The notes beneath the pieces were generated by a model. The model was not told the DNA's origin. It did no database searches and saw only the letters and a list, made by a program, of their open reading frames with translations. Shown here piece by piece: positions 27,350 to 36,848 of a stretch of DNA of 64,000 bases. Each line of letters begins with the position of its first letter. Position 1 is the stretch's first letter. The stretch is from Clostridium sp. AT4. Lineage in GTDB: Bacteria > Bacillota > Clostridia > Lachnospirales > Lachnospiraceae. The DNA lies in contig NZ_LN999828.1 of assembly GCF_001517625.2 (NCBI RefSeq), positions 1,920,661 through 1,984,660 of the forward strand, read 5' to 3'. A program made the position numbers and the translations under genes.

Positions 27350-28612
27350 TTAATGCTGCCATACTCCGTTTGCATCCAATACAAAACCGCTGATGGAGGT
27401 ACTGACTGCCTTAGAACCATCTCCGGGATAAAAGTAATAGTAGTTTCCCTCAATCTGATACCAGCCCTCTACCATTATGCCGGATTCATTCACAAAATAA
27501 GTCTTTCCGTTAATCGTAAGCCAGCTATTGGTAACCATTGCTCCTTCCGGACCACCGTCATTGGGATTCAAATAGTACCATATATTTCCAGACTGGAGCC
27601 AGCCCTTTTTCATATCACCGTTTTCCCCTAAGTAATACCAGTAATTATTTTTCTTCTGCCAGCCGGTAAGCATCCTTCCTGAACTATCAAACAGATACCA
27701 TTTGTCATTCCATTTCAGCCAGTTATCCTTAATATAATTTCCATCCGGATACTTAAAATACCAGGTATTTCCATCCTGCCGCCAGCCTACGTCTGTAGTG
27801 CCTCCGCCCGGTGTGGTACTGCCTCCCGGAACATCATTACTATTATCCTGTCCCGTTCCGTCAGATACCTCATCCTCATCTATATATTTGCTGTCTGATT
27901 CCGTCCAGTCGCTTTTCTTTCCATAGCGTTCCTCTGTGTCGGAATTGGGAACAGTGCGGACCTTAAAGGTATAATCACCTTCTTTCGTCATATAGGGATA
28001 GAAATTGTAGGAGGTTCCGCTGTATTTTTCCAGCTTCTTTACTACGGTAGAACCTCTGTACAGAATTACATCGTAATGTCCTGAGGTATCATCCGGCTCT
28101 TCCCAGGTTGCTTTGCCTTTTCCGCTGCCCCATTCAGCATTTTCAGGAGCTTCGTACGTACCCTTTACGCCCTTAACTCTCAGGACTACCTTTAAATCAC
28201 TGCCGCTTTTCTTGGCAGAAACATACTCGCCTCCGCTGATATTTACATTTCCAGAGCTGTAGCTGCTTCGGAAACGATAGTCATACTCGCCGTTTGAAGA
28301 GTAATTTGGCTCCAGCCATACGGTAATCTTGGGCGTATCTCCAATCCCCACATCCTTATCATTACTCCACTCAGCGGAAGCAACATCATATTTGTCCGAT
28401 GTGGTATAAACTCTGGTGCCGGAATCATCTTTAGACGTACCCAGACTGTCTCCGCTGTTAATCTCATCTCCTGCATCCAGTTCAACTTCGACTTTAAGCG
28501 AAATACTGGTGATATATTTATAATCCGATGATGCCTGAGCCGGAAACGGCACCGCCACAGTCAGCGCCGCTGCCGTCAATGCCAGACATACAAAACCCTT
28601 AAATCCCTTCAT
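27350..28612 (-). CDS. Secreted cell-wall-binding repeat protein with an N-terminal beta domain
   Basis: A 420-residue exported protein. A signal peptide (MKGFKGF..., ending near AQASS) is followed by a domain of about 240 residues of beta character that I do not recognise, with a fibronectin-like piece (GKATWEEPDDTSGHYDVILYR), then a Gly/Thr/Pro linker and about six aromatic repeats (WYFKYPDGNYIKDNW, WYLFDSSGRMLTGW, YYLGENGDMKKGW and so on) of the choline/cell-wall-binding type. I start at 28612 because AGGAGG precedes that ATG; the start 15 codons earlier lacks one. It has its own promoter and terminator. Confidence 0.88.
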   Translation of the reverse strand: MKGFKGFVCLALTAAALTVAVPFPAQASSDYKYITSISLKVEVELDAGDEINSGDSLGTSKDDSGTRVYTTSDKYDVASAEWSNDKDVGIGDTPKITVWLEPNYSSNGEYDYRFRSSYSSGNVNISGGEYVSAKKSGSDLKVVLRVKGVKGTYEAPENAEWGSGKGKATWEEPDDTSGHYDVILYRGSTVVKKLEKYSGTSYNFYPYMTKEGDYTFKVRTVPNSDTEERYGKKSDWTESDSKYIDEDEVSDGTGQDNSNDVPGGSTTPGGGTTDVGWRQDGNTWYFKYPDGNYIKDNWLKWNDKWYLFDSSGRMLTGWQKKNNYWYYLGENGDMKKGWLQSGNIWYYLNPNDGGPEGAMVTNSWLTINGKTYFVNESGIMVEGWYQIEGNYYYFYPGDGSKAVSTSISGFVLDANGVWQH

Positions 28613-28655
28613 CAACGCAACCTCCTTATAAAAACGCTTTTCTTTTCTTATTATC

Positions 28656-28685
28656 ATTATAGTTCAATCGGCATACCAGCGTCAA
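28656..28685 (-). promoter_or_regulatory. Promoter of the 420-residue repeat protein
   Basis: Minus-strand TTGACG (28680-28685) and TATAAT (28656-28661), spacer 18 bp. Confidence 0.75.
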
Positions 28686-28760
28686 CTTACGATATTCTGA
28701 CTATTCTGTCTGAATTCTAACACTCACTGTCACAAACCGTCTTTCCGCGCTCCGAAAAAC

Positions 28761-28798
28761 AAAAAAGGCTGCAGATACCTTTGACCGTATCTGCAGCC
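28761..28798 (-). terminator. Terminator of the S10-spc-alpha cluster
   Basis: A perfect 12-bp stem GGCTGCAGATAC (28767-28778) / GTATCTGCAGCC (28787-28798) followed on the minus strand by TTTTTT. It lies 21 nt after rplQ and ends the run of ribosomal genes that starts at rpsJ. Confidence 0.92.
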
Positions 28799-28819
28799 GC
28801 CTGCATAACTATATTCTGA

Positions 28820-29356
28820 TTAAACTAACTCAAGCAGAACTTCCATAGCAGCGTCGCCCTTACGCTGACCAATCTTTACGATTCTGGTGTAACCACCGTT
28901 ACGGTCAACATACTTTGGAGCAACTTCATCAAATAACTTTGCAACCAGGTCAACAGACTTGGTGTTCTTCTTCTTTCCCGCAGCCTGAGCAGGAACCTCA
29001 GTTACTCCGTAAAGAACCTTTAACATCTGTCTTCTTGCATGAAGTCTGGAAGGCATATCCTTCTTGATCTCCTTCTCTACTTCATCATAAACAGTAACCT
29101 TCTTGCCGTCTACAACTTCCTTTACGCGCTTACCGTCTTTGTCCTTGCGGGCAACCTTAGCGGTAACCTTAACAGTTTCGAAGTTATCCTTCTCTCTTAC
29201 TGCCATTGCAATCAGACCCTCAGCAACCTTGCGGATCTCCTTTGCACGAGTCTCAGTTGTCTTGATGTGACCATGATATAACAGAGCAGTAACCTGGCTT
29301 CTGATCATAGCCTTTCTCTGATCGGATGTTCTTCCTAATTTTCTGTATCCTGCCAT
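28820..29356 (-). CDS. rplQ: 50S ribosomal protein L17, with an internal insertion
   Basis: bL17 lines the exit region of the 50S tunnel. The core begins [19 protein letters not shown] and ends [24 protein letters not shown]. At 178 residues it is about 55 longer than the usual 115-125, because a charged, Lys-rich segment (about residues 60-125) is inserted between the two conserved halves. I believe such long L17 proteins occur in Lachnospiraceae, but the role of the insert is unknown. It is the last gene of the cluster. Confidence 0.95.
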   Translation of the reverse strand: MAGYRKLGRTSDQRKAMIRSQVTALLYHGHIKTTETRAKEIRKVAEGLIAMAVREKDNFETVKVTAKVARKDKDGKRVKEVVDGKKVTVYDEVEKEIKKDMPSRLHARRQMLKVLYGVTEVPAQAAGKKKNTKSVDLVAKLFDEVAPKYVDRNGGYTRIVKIGQRKGDAAMEVLLELV

Positions 29357-29392
29357 TATTCATTTCCTCCATATCTGACGGAACACCTACAT

Positions 29393-29483
29393 CATGCTTC
29401 CTTGGACTTACTGATCCCGGCGTTTTCTCCCGTCTCTTTTATTTTATAGTGGCAACCCACGCCATGCTTCTTTGGACTTACTG
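29393..29483. repeat. 21-bp direct repeat in the rpoA-rplQ spacer
   Basis: CATGCTTCCTTGGACTTACT (from 29393) recurs from 29463 with one mismatch, 70 bp apart; the repeat runs 21 bp to TG. The flanking bases are also partly similar. The 148-nt spacer is long for this operon. Confidence 0.7.
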
Positions 29484-29504
29484 GCTAAGGTCTATCAAGC
29501 TGTC

Positions 29505-30467
29505 TTATGCTTCGTCGCTGGGATTTAACTGTAAGCCCAGCTCCTTTAACTTGGCAAGCACTTCCTCTAAGGACTTACGGCCCAGGTTACGAACCTTCAT
29601 CATATCCTCGGATGTGCGGTTGCACAGTTCCTCTACGGTGTTGATTCCGGCTCTCTTCAGACAGTTGTAAGAACGAACGGAAAGCTCCAGTTCGTCAATA
29701 TTCATCTCAAGCACTTTCTCTTTCTCGTTGTCTTCCTTCTCTACCATGATCTCAGCAGTCTTGGCATTTTCAGAAAGATCGATAAACAGATTCAGATGCT
29801 CGCTTAATACCTTTGCAGCAAGGCTGACAGCCTCATCGGGAGCCAGTGTGCCGTTGGTATAAATCTCCAGTGTCAGCTTGTCATAGTCAGTCTGCTGGCC
29901 CACACGGGTATTGGCAACTGCCATATTGACACGCTCAACAGGAGTATAAATAGAATCAACCGCGATCACGCCGATAGGCAGATCTGCGTTTTTATTCTTA
30001 TCTGCGCTTACATAGCCACGGCCCTTTGTGATCGTAAGTTCCATATAGAACTTGCTGTCTGCGCCGCCGCTTAAGGTTGCGATTACCTGTTCAGGATTCA
30101 TGATCTCGATATCAGCATCTGCCTGAATGTCAGCTGCTGTGATCACGCCCTCGCCTTCAAATTCAATGTATGCAACTTTGGGCTCATCGGTATCGCTGTT
30201 GTTCTTAATTGCTAAGCTTTTGATGTTCATAATGATCTCAGCTACATCTTCCTTAACTCCGGGGATGGAACTGAACTCATGTAAAACGCCATCGATTTTT
30301 ACCTGACTCACTGCGGCTCCGGGTAAAGAAGAAAGCATGATCCTTCTTAAGGAATTGCCCAGTGTAGTACCGTAACCTCTCTCAAGTGGTTCAACTACAA
30401 ACTTGCCGTATCTTTTGTCTTCTGAAATCTCTGCGATTTCAATATTTGGTTTTTCAAAATCGAACAC
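29505..30467 (-). CDS. rpoA: RNA polymerase alpha subunit
   Basis: The 320-residue subunit that nucleates RNA polymerase assembly. The N-terminal domain starts FDFEKPNIE and has [19 protein letters not shown]; the C-terminal domain (about 245-315) has [16 protein letters not shown] and [11 protein letters not shown], which bind UP elements and activators. The start codon is GTG with AAAAAGGAGG just upstream. It lies after rpsD and before rplQ, as in other alpha operons. Confidence 0.98.
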   Translation of the reverse strand: MFDFEKPNIEIAEISEDKRYGKFVVEPLERGYGTTLGNSLRRIMLSSLPGAAVSQVKIDGVLHEFSSIPGVKEDVAEIIMNIKSLAIKNNSDTDEPKVAYIEFEGEGVITAADIQADADIEIMNPEQVIATLSGGADSKFYMELTITKGRGYVSADKNKNADLPIGVIAVDSIYTPVERVNMAVANTRVGQQTDYDKLTLEIYTNGTLAPDEAVSLAAKVLSEHLNLFIDLSENAKTAEIMVEKEDNEKEKVLEMNIDELELSVRSYNCLKRAGINTVEELCNRTSEDMMKVRNLGRKSLEEVLAKLKELGLQLNPSDEA

Positions 30468-30514
30468 TAATAGCCCCTCCTTTTTGGGTATATGTCAAAT
30501 ATCGAGGGTTTAAC

Positions 30515-30594
30515 GCAGGGGAAAACACCTTAAGCGCACCCCCTGCATACCGGTGCATTCCAGCAAAGTACGCCTGTCCAAAATTTAGACAGGC
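30515..30594 (-). promoter_or_regulatory. Hairpins in the rpsD-rpoA spacer
   Basis: The 156-nt spacer holds GCCTGTC/GACAGGC (30572-30594) and GCAGGGG/CCCCTGC (30515-30546) stems. Neither has a proper U-tract, so they are more likely processing or regulatory RNA structures than terminators. Confidence 0.45.
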
Positions 30595-30623
30595 ATACCT
30601 TAAATACTTTATATACAAGCGGA

Positions 30624-31217
30624 TTATTTGGAGTACAGCTCGACGATAAGCATCTCGTTAACGGGAACGTCGATCTCATCTCTGGTTGGCAGCTCCTTAA
30701 CGGTGCCGCGCAGGTTCTCCTGATCAGCCTCGATCCATGCAGGAACCATACGGCCTGCAGTTACTTCCAGGATATCCTTATATCTCTGAGCAGACTTGAA
30801 CTTCTCTTTGATCTCGATCACATCGCCAGCCTTAACCTGGTAGGATGGGATATTTACGAGCTTGCCGTTTACTAAAACGTGCTTGTGATCAACGATCTGT
30901 CTAGCCTCTTTACGGGTACGTCCAAGACCCATACGGAACAATACGTTATCCAGTCTGCACTCCAGAAGGATCATCAGGTTGGTACCAACCATACCGTTCA
31001 TCTTGGAAGCCTTTGCATAGTAGTTACGGAAAGGTTTCTCTAATACGCCGTAAATGAACTTTGCCTTCTGCTTTTCTCTTAACTGAAGACCATACTCGCT
31101 GATCTTCTTGTTTGCTCTCTTAGATTCTCTGTTAGACTTTTTATCAATTCCTAAATAGATTGGATCCAGTCCGAGGGATCTGCATCTTTTAAGAACAGGA
31201 ACTCTATCTACTGCCAC
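30624..31217 (-). CDS. rpsD: 30S ribosomal protein S4
   Basis: A 197-residue uS4, a primary binder of the 5' domain of 16S rRNA and often a translational repressor of its operon. It has an N-terminal helical arm (EYGLQLREKQKAKFIYGV) and the S4 RNA-binding motif (RLDNVLFRMGLGRTRKEARQ...HVLVNGK). The N-terminal zinc cysteines seen in some S4 proteins are absent. It follows rpsK by 26 nt. Confidence 0.97.
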   Translation of the reverse strand: MAVDRVPVLKRCRSLGLDPIYLGIDKKSNRESKRANKKISEYGLQLREKQKAKFIYGVLEKPFRNYYAKASKMNGMVGTNLMILLECRLDNVLFRMGLGRTRKEARQIVDHKHVLVNGKLVNIPSYQVKAGDVIEIKEKFKSAQRYKDILEVTAGRMVPAWIEADQENLRGTVKELPTRDEIDVPVNEMLIVELYSK

Positions 31218-31243
31218 TTTAATTACCTCCTAGATTAAAATCA

Positions 31244-31648
31244 TCAGACTCTTCTGCGCTTTGGCGGACGGCATCCATTGTGTGGAACCGGAGTTACGTC
31301 CTTAATGCTGGTTACTTCCAGACCGCATGCCTGAAGGGCACGGATCGCTGCCTCACGTCCTGAACCAGGACCTTTAACCATAACGTCTACTGACTTTAAG
31401 CCATGTACAAGGGCTGCCTTTGTAGCAGTTTCTGCTGCCATCTGAGCTGCATAAGGAGTAGATTTCCTTGAACCTCTAAATCCCAGACCACCGGCACTTG
31501 CCCATGATAAAGCGTTACCCTGCGCATCAGTTAATGTAACGATCGTGTTATTAAAAGATGACTGGATATGTGCCTGTCCGCGTTCAACGTTTTTCTTTAC
31601 ACGCTTTTTTGTCACTTTTTTTGCTGTAGTGGACACTTTTTTAGCCAT
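31244..31648 (-). CDS. rpsK: 30S ribosomal protein S11
   Basis: A 134-residue uS11 of the 30S platform, with [16 protein letters not shown] and the C-terminal [16 protein letters not shown]. The basic N-terminus ([11 protein letters not shown]) is ordinary for the family. It is separated from rpsM by about 90 nt, longer than most gaps in this cluster. Confidence 0.97.
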   Translation of the reverse strand: MAKKVSTTAKKVTKKRVKKNVERGQAHIQSSFNNTIVTLTDAQGNALSWASAGGLGFRGSRKSTPYAAQMAAETATKAALVHGLKSVDVMVKGPGSGREAAIRALQACGLEVTSIKDVTPVPHNGCRPPKRRRV

Positions 31649-31737
31649 TTTAAACTAACCTACTTTCTCATTGATTATGAATTCGTTCTTCCTGTTTTTA
31701 AAACATGTAAATCCGAATTCGGTTACGGTGTTACAAA

Positions 31738-32106
31738 TTATTTCTTCTTGTTTGCTACTGTCTTTCTCGGACCCTTGCAGGTTCTTGCGTTGGTCTTTGT
31801 CTTCTGTCCGCGAACCGGCAGGCTCTTTCTGTGACGGATTCCTCTGTAGCATCCGATTTCCTGAAGTCTCTTGATGTTCATAGCGATCTCTCTGCGCAGA
31901 TCACCTTCCACAGTCTGAGTTTCAGCAATGATGTTAGCCAGCTTCTTTACCTCATCATCGGTTAAATCCTTAACGCGAGTGTCTGGGTTTACGCCAGCGT
32001 CTGCTAAGATGCGGTTGGAGCTTGCTCTACCAATTCCGTAGATGTAAGTAAGACCGATCTCAACACGTTTTTCTCTTGGTAAGTCAACACCTGAAATACG
32101 AGCCAT
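31738..32106 (-). CDS. rpsM: 30S ribosomal protein S13
   Basis: A 122-residue uS13 of the 30S head. It starts [21 protein letters not shown], has the helix-two-turn-helix region and ends with the basic [24 protein letters not shown] tail that contacts P-site tRNA. It follows rpmJ by 26 nt. Confidence 0.98.
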   Translation of the reverse strand: MARISGVDLPREKRVEIGLTYIYGIGRASSNRILADAGVNPDTRVKDLTDDEVKKLANIIAETQTVEGDLRREIAMNIKRLQEIGCYRGIRHRKSLPVRGQKTKTNARTCKGPRKTVANKKK

Positions 32107-32132
32107 GTGTGTAGTACACCTCCTAAAAATAA

Positions 32133-32246
32133 TTAACCTTGTCTCTGTTTATGCTTTGGATTTTCGCAAATTACTCTGATACTGCCTTTTCTCTTGATGA
32201 TCTTGCACTTTTCGCAGATCGGCTTTACGGATGATCTAACCTTCAC
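32133..32246 (-). CDS. rpmJ: 50S ribosomal protein L36, zinc-binding form
   Basis: A 37-residue bL36 starting at a GTG (32246): [20 protein letters not shown] then [11 protein letters not shown]. Cysteines in CEKC and C plus His in CENPKH form the zinc site (C+ form). AAGGAG stands before the GTG. Longer ATG-initiated frames run into the promoter at 32286-32314 and are not genuine. Confidence 0.95.
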   Translation of the reverse strand: MKVRSSVKPICEKCKIIKRKGSIRVICENPKHKQRQG

Positions 32247-32285
32247 AGTAATTCTCCTTTCTATAGACCACAAAGTTGCTAAAGC

Positions 32286-32314
32286 ATTATACCAAAGTTT
32301 TTTTGGAAATGCAA
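32286..32314 (-). promoter_or_regulatory. Internal promoter before rpmJ
   Basis: Minus-strand TTGCAT (32309-32314) and TATAAT (32286-32291), spacer 17 bp, inside the infA-rpmJ gap. It would give extra transcription of rpmJ-rpsM-rpsK-rpsD-rpoA-rplQ, in line with a separate alpha operon. Confidence 0.75.
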
Positions 32315-32350
32315 GCATTTTTAGGCCCAATTTTTGATTTTTCTCAGTGT

Positions 32351-32569
32351 TTATTTATCTCTCCAGATGATCCTGCCCTTTGACAGATCGTATGGGGACA
32401 TCTCCAGGGTTACTTTATCGCCCGGAAGAATACGGATATAATTCATGCGGAGCTTTCCGCTGATGTGTGCCAGAACCTGATGGCCGTTTTCCAGCTCTAC
32501 CTGGAACATGGCGTTTGGAAGCTTCTCAACTACGGTTCCTTCAATTTCGATTACGTCTGCTTTTGACAT
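32351..32569 (-). CDS. infA: Translation initiation factor IF-1
   Basis: A 72-residue single-domain S1/OB-fold protein that occupies the 30S A site during initiation: [20 protein letters not shown], then [19 protein letters not shown] and ending GRIIWRDK. The start overlaps the end of the KOW protein gene by 19 nt. Confidence 0.98.
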   Translation of the reverse strand: MSKADVIEIEGTVVEKLPNAMFQVELENGHQVLAHISGKLRMNYIRILPGDKVTLEMSPYDLSKGRIIWRDK

Positions 32570-32847
32570 TTTCTTTCCCTCCTACTGCTTATGCGGCTGC
32601 GGATCCACCGGGCAATCTCTTCGTCCTCTACGCGGCTGCCCATGATCAGCTTTTCTCTCAGTCCCTTATCATATTCCTTAAGGGGCTGCAGATGTTTGAT
32701 GTTCTTGCGCTTTGGCCGGTCCAGCGGGTGCTTTCTGCCGTCTGACAGATAAGCATATTCGCCCTGAACGCGGATTATGATATAAAACTCATTTTTATCA
32801 TGGCCTGCCAGGCTTTTTACCAGACAGGCCGTTTTCATTTCCGCCAT
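32551..32847 (-). CDS. KOW-domain RNA-binding protein
   Basis: A 98-residue basic protein with an N-terminal KOW-like segment ([35 protein letters not shown], resembling L14e/L27e folds) and a charged C-terminus ending [10 protein letters not shown]. Genes of this kind sit between map and infA in many clostridia; a ribosome-associated role is likely but unproven. It lies 12 nt after map and overlaps infA by 19 nt, so its translation is probably coupled to IF-1. Confidence 0.85.
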   Translation of the reverse strand: MAEMKTACLVKSLAGHDKNEFYIIIRVQGEYAYLSDGRKHPLDRPKRKNIKHLQPLKEYDKGLREKLIMGSRVEDEEIARWIRSRISSRRERKCQKQT

Positions 32848-32859
32848 GCTGCACCTCTG

Positions 32860-33606
32860 TTACAGAGACAGGATCTCTGGTTCGCCGTCCGTAATCAGGA
32901 TGGTGTTTTCATAATGAGAGGCCAGAGAACCGTCTTCTGTTACAACGGTCCAGCCGTCATCCATCCATGCTACATCATAACGTCCTGCGGTGATCATAGG
33001 CTCAATAGCAAGTGTCATACCGGCCGCCAGGCGGATTCCTTTGCGGCGCTGGGCAAAGTTTGGTATCTCAGGCTCCTCATGCATCTCTGTGCCGATTCCG
33101 TGGCCAACCAGATCTCTTACTACGCCGAAGCCGAAGCTTTCTGCATATGCCTGAATGGCCTTTGAAATATCATTGAGATGATTGCCGGCTTTTGCAAACT
33201 TTATTCCTTCAAAGAAGCTCTGCTGGGTTACTTCAACCAGCTTTCTTGCCTGGGGAGTTACCTCTCCGATCATATGAGTCCTTGCCGCATCCGACTGATA
33301 CCCTTTCCAGATCACACCTGTATCCAGGCTGACTATGTCGCCCTCATTGAGATAACGGTGTTTGCTGGGAATTCCGTGAACCACCTCATCATTGATGGAA
33401 ATGCACACGGAAGCGGGATATCCCTCGTAATTCAGGAAGGAAGGGATACATCCATGGCTGCGGATCATCTCTTCACAGATGCGGTCGATCTCCTTGGTGG
33501 AAATTCCCGGCTTTACGATCCTGCCAAGCTCCTCATGGACCTTTGCAAGAATCTTTCCTGCCTCCCGCATCAGTTCAATTTCACGCTGAGATTTAATCGT
33601 TACCAT
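32860..33606 (-). CDS. map: Methionine aminopeptidase, type I
   Basis: Removes the N-terminal Met from new proteins. The 248-residue pita-bread-fold enzyme has the dinuclear metal ligands in the expected contexts: VSLDTGVIWKGYQSDAART (two Asp), GHGIGTEMHEEP (His), AIEPM (Glu) and SLASHYENT (final Glu). The gene follows adk by 2 nt and is part of the secY-adk-map-infA core of the spc operon. Confidence 0.97.
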   Translation of the reverse strand: MVTIKSQREIELMREAGKILAKVHEELGRIVKPGISTKEIDRICEEMIRSHGCIPSFLNYEGYPASVCISINDEVVHGIPSKHRYLNEGDIVSLDTGVIWKGYQSDAARTHMIGEVTPQARKLVEVTQQSFFEGIKFAKAGNHLNDISKAIQAYAESFGFGVVRDLVGHGIGTEMHEEPEIPNFAQRRKGIRLAAGMTLAIEPMITAGRYDVAWMDDGWTVVTEDGSLASHYENTILITDGEPEILSL

Positions 33607-33608
33607 GG

Positions 33609-34253
33609 TTATGCTCCTAAAATCTTTACGATTGCCTGGAATACGTCTTCCATATCCAGGGTTCCGTCAACTTCAGCCAGAACGCCTTCATTCTTATAAT
33701 AATCAATCAGAGGCTGTGTCTGATCATGATATACGTCAAGACGCTTTTTAACCGTTTCCGGCTTATCGTCGTCCCTGAGCACCAGTTCCTGTCCGCAGGT
33801 GTCGCATACATTTTCTGTCTTTGGAGCATTGTATACGATATGATAGGTAGCTCCGCAGTTTAAGCAGGCACGGCGTCCGGACATACGGTTAATAATGTTC
33901 TCATCTGGAACATCTACATTCACCGCAAAATCAATAGCCTCACCATTCTTTTTCAGAGCTTCTGTAAGACTTTCTGCCTGAGGAATAGTTCTTGGAAAAC
34001 CGTCCAGTACATAACCATTTTCGCAGTCAGCCTGATGGATTCTGTCTAAAAGCATTCCGATGGTAATCTCATCCGGAACCAGACCTCCGGCATCCATATA
34101 GGACTTGGCCTTTAAGCCCAGCTCTGTTCCGTTCTTAATATTTGCACGGAAAATATCTCCGGTGGAGATATGAGGTATGCTGTACTTCGCAGCGATTTTC
34201 TTCGCCTGCGTACCTTTTCCTGCGCCTGGAGCGCCTAACATGATGATCTTCAT
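33609..34253 (-). CDS. adk: Adenylate kinase, zinc-lid form
   Basis: Balances AMP, ADP and ATP. The 214-residue enzyme has the P-loop [10 protein letters not shown] (7-16), DGFPRT, and a long LID carrying a CLNC ... CDTC zinc site, the common Gram-positive form. I start at 34253; GAGGAG precedes it. A start at 34283 would add ten residues that are not in the family. Confidence 0.97.
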   Translation of the reverse strand: MKIIMLGAPGAGKGTQAKKIAAKYSIPHISTGDIFRANIKNGTELGLKAKSYMDAGGLVPDEITIGMLLDRIHQADCENGYVLDGFPRTIPQAESLTEALKKNGEAIDFAVNVDVPDENIINRMSGRRACLNCGATYHIVYNAPKTENVCDTCGQELVLRDDDKPETVKKRLDVYHDQTQPLIDYYKNEGVLAEVDGTLDMEDVFQAIVKILGA

Positions 34254-34283
34254 GAGATTTCTCTCCTCTTTCCTATAACGCAA

Positions 34284-34321
34284 TCAATCCGCCCTTGTGG
34301 AATACCACAAAGGCAGATTGA
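34284..34321 (-). other. 17-bp hairpin between secY and adk
   Basis: TCAATCCGCCCTTGTGG (34284-34300) pairs with the segment at 34305-34321 with two weak positions and a 4-nt loop. It has no U-tract. It could be an RNase processing or mRNA-stability site, or a weak attenuator separating secY from adk. Confidence 0.65.
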
Positions 34322-34338
34322 CTGATCAAACTGTTATG

Positions 34339-35655
34339 TTAATCGTTCAAAAATCCCTTATAATAACGCACAAGCATCTGAGATTCTATTGCTTTGATCG
34401 TCTCCAGCACAACACCTACAATAATGATCAGGGACGTTCCGGAGAATGAGATCTGACCTACATCAAGAAGGCCAGATGCCAGGATCGGAACTACCGCAAC
34501 TACTGTAAGGCCTACGGCGCCGATGAAAACAATATAATTCAAAATATGATTCAGATAATCGCTGGTGGGCTTGCCAGGACGGATACCTGGGATAAAGCCG
34601 CCCTGCTTCTTCATATTGTTTGCCACCTCAAGAGGATTAAAGGTAATCGACGTATAGAAGTAGGCGAATACGAATAACAGTACGATATAGATCACAAGAC
34701 CGATGGAATAGATCGGCTGTGATGGTCTGCACCAGGAACCGGAATTAAGCATGGTCAGGATCTTTCCGCCGATGGTGTTATAATCCACCGGGAAAAACTG
34801 TGCGATCACAACCGGGAAGGACATGATCGAGGATGCGAAGATAACGGGCATAACGCCGGCGGTGTTGATCTTCAACGGAATGTTGGAGGCCTGTCCGCCT
34901 ACCATCTTGCGTCCTACCATTTTCTTTGAGTATTGTACCGGAATCCTTCTCTCCGCGTTATTTAAAACAACAACAAAGACAACCATCATCACAATAACCA
35001 ACGCAATCAGAATCGCTGCACCGGCCATTACTGGGATGGACTGACCGAATATAAAACGATAGTAAAGGCTTTTGATGTCATCGGGAATACTGGACAGGAT
35101 ATTAAACAGAAGCACGATAGAAATACCGTTTCCTACACCCTTTGATGTGATCTGCTCGCCGATCCACATGAGCAGGGCGCTGCCCGTTGTCATGGTGATG
35201 ACTGCGATGATCACATTCCATGCATTAAAATCATGAAGAAGGCCCTGACGTCCAAAGCCGATCGCCATGGCACTGGATTCTAAAAGAGCCAGCGCAACGG
35301 TTGTATATCGGGTGTATTCCTGAATTTTCTTTCTTCCTTCTTCTCCATCCTTCTGCAGCTCTTCCAGCTTTGGAATCGCAATGGTAAGAAGCTGAATGAT
35401 AATGGAAGAAGTGATGTACGGCGTAATGCTCAGAGCAAAGATGGACATATTTGAAAATGAATCACCTGTCATCGCATTGAAAAAGCCGAATACATCTGCT
35501 GTCTGTTTTGCAAACCAGTCCTTAAAGAACGTAGTCTCAATTCCCGGGATAGGAAGCTGGCAGCCAAAACGGATGACCACCAGCATCATAAGGGTATAAA
35601 GGATCTTCTCGCGAAGCTCTTTTACCTTGAAAGCGTTTCTAATCGTTTTAAACAT
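34339..35655 (-). CDS. secY: Protein translocase channel SecY
   Basis: The 438-residue pore protein of the Sec translocon in the inner membrane, partner of SecA (13098-15668). Ten hydrophobic helices are visible, with family landmarks QLPIPGI, SIFALSITPYITSSIIIQLL, GIGNGIS-like GVGNGISIVL, and IPGIRPGKPT in the cytoplasmic loop that contacts SecA and ribosome. The stop of rplO overlaps its ATG (TAATG). Confidence 0.98.
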   Translation of the reverse strand: MFKTIRNAFKVKELREKILYTLMMLVVIRFGCQLPIPGIETTFFKDWFAKQTADVFGFFNAMTGDSFSNMSIFALSITPYITSSIIIQLLTIAIPKLEELQKDGEEGRKKIQEYTRYTTVALALLESSAMAIGFGRQGLLHDFNAWNVIIAVITMTTGSALLMWIGEQITSKGVGNGISIVLLFNILSSIPDDIKSLYYRFIFGQSIPVMAGAAILIALVIVMMVVFVVVLNNAERRIPVQYSKKMVGRKMVGGQASNIPLKINTAGVMPVIFASSIMSFPVVIAQFFPVDYNTIGGKILTMLNSGSWCRPSQPIYSIGLVIYIVLLFVFAYFYTSITFNPLEVANNMKKQGGFIPGIRPGKPTSDYLNHILNYIVFIGAVGLTVVAVVPILASGLLDVGQISFSGTSLIIIVGVVLETIKAIESQMLVRYYKGFLND

Positions 35656-36095
35656 TAGATCACCTCGCAGGTTCCACCTAAAGCCTCGATTTTAGATTTT
35701 GCACCTTCACTGAATGCATTCACCTTAACGGTCAGCTTTTTGGTTAATTCTCCATTTCCAAGGATCTTAACACCATCTCTTGGGTTCTTAACCACACCAG
35801 CCTCCAGCAGGGTCTCTACTGTAACTACGGTATCGTTATCGAATCTCTCAAGAGCGCTTACGTTAATGCCAACAATGTGCTTGGAATTCATATTTGTAAA
35901 TCCGCGCTTTGGCAGACGTCTGTATAATGGCATCTGTCCGCCTTCAAAGCCTGGTCTTGGTGCTCCGGAACGAGCTTTCTGGCCCTTGTGGCCCTTACCA
36001 GCAGTCTTACCATTGCCTGAACCATGGCCGCGGCCTCTTCTAAAATTGTCGCTGTGCTTTGAACCTGCAGCAGGCTGTAAATTTGATAACTCCAT
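35655..36095 (-). CDS. rplO: 50S ribosomal protein L15
   Basis: A 146-residue uL15 with the Gly/Arg/Lys-rich extended N-terminus ([24 protein letters not shown]) that threads into 23S rRNA and a globular C-terminal domain. The last base of its stop codon is shared with the secY start. Confidence 0.98.
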   Translation of the reverse strand: MELSNLQPAAGSKHSDNFRRGRGHGSGNGKTAGKGHKGQKARSGAPRPGFEGGQMPLYRRLPKRGFTNMNSKHIVGINVSALERFDNDTVVTVETLLEAGVVKNPRDGVKILGNGELTKKLTVKVNAFSEGAKSKIEALGGTCEVI

Positions 36096-36123
36096 GACTG
36101 CACCTCCTTACTTTATCTAAAAT

Positions 36124-36306
36124 TTAGATCTCTTCTACTTTAACTAAGTGTCTTACACACTGGATCATGCCTCTGACAGAGCCGTTATCCGGCATCTCAA
36201 CTGTCTTGTGCATCTTGTTCAGTCCAAGTGCCTCAACCGTTGCTCTCTGCTTTGGAATCGCACCGATAGGGGACTTGACTAATGTGATCTTTAATCTCTC
36301 TGCCAT
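36124..36306 (-). CDS. rpmD: 50S ribosomal protein L30
   Basis: A 60-residue uL30: LKITLVKSPIGAIPKQRATV followed by LGLNKMHKTVEMPDNGSVRGM. Small ferredoxin-like fold on the 50S surface. It lies between rpsE (15 nt) and rplO (28 nt). Confidence 0.97.
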   Translation of the reverse strand: MAERLKITLVKSPIGAIPKQRATVEALGLNKMHKTVEMPDNGSVRGMIQCVRHLVKVEEI

Positions 36307-36321
36307 GTCTCTTTCCTCCTA

Positions 36322-36831
36322 TTAGCCTAAAATTTCTTCAACAGATTTGCCGCGCAGCTTTGCAATCTCCTCAGGAGTCTTTAAAGAAGTTAAACCTGCA
36401 ACCGTTGCAAGAACTACATTGGTCTTGTTATTGGAACCTAAGGACTTGGTACGGATATTCTTGATACCTGCTAACTCTACAACGGCACGAGCAGGGCCGC
36501 CTGCGATGATACCGGTACCTTCAGGAGCTCTCTTTAACAGAACGTTTGCGCTTCCGAACTTGCCGATGAAGTCATGAGGAATACTGTTGTTCTCATCCAT
36601 TGGGATCTCAACCAGATTCTTAACAGCAGCCTCTTTACCCTTACGGATTGCTTCCGGAACCTCTCCTGCCTTGCCAAGGCCAACGCCTACATGGCCGTTT
36701 CCGTCACCAACTACTACCAGAGCGGAAAATCTCATGGTACGTCCACCTTTAACAGTCTTGGATACTCTCTTGATTGCCACTACTCTATCATTCAGCTCCA
36801 ACTGACTGGCATCAATAATTGTACGCTTCAT
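36322..36831 (-). CDS. rpsE: 30S ribosomal protein S5
   Basis: A 169-residue uS5 involved in decoding accuracy and helicase activity at mRNA entry. The double-stranded RNA-binding part ([31 protein letters not shown]) and the [17 protein letters not shown] segment are conserved. 17 nt separate it from rplR. Confidence 0.98.
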   Translation of the reverse strand: MKRTIIDASQLELNDRVVAIKRVSKTVKGGRTMRFSALVVVGDGNGHVGVGLGKAGEVPEAIRKGKEAAVKNLVEIPMDENNSIPHDFIGKFGSANVLLKRAPEGTGIIAGGPARAVVELAGIKNIRTKSLGSNNKTNVVLATVAGLTSLKTPEEIAKLRGKSVEEILG

Positions 36832-36848
36832 GCTTGTTCTCCTCTCTA

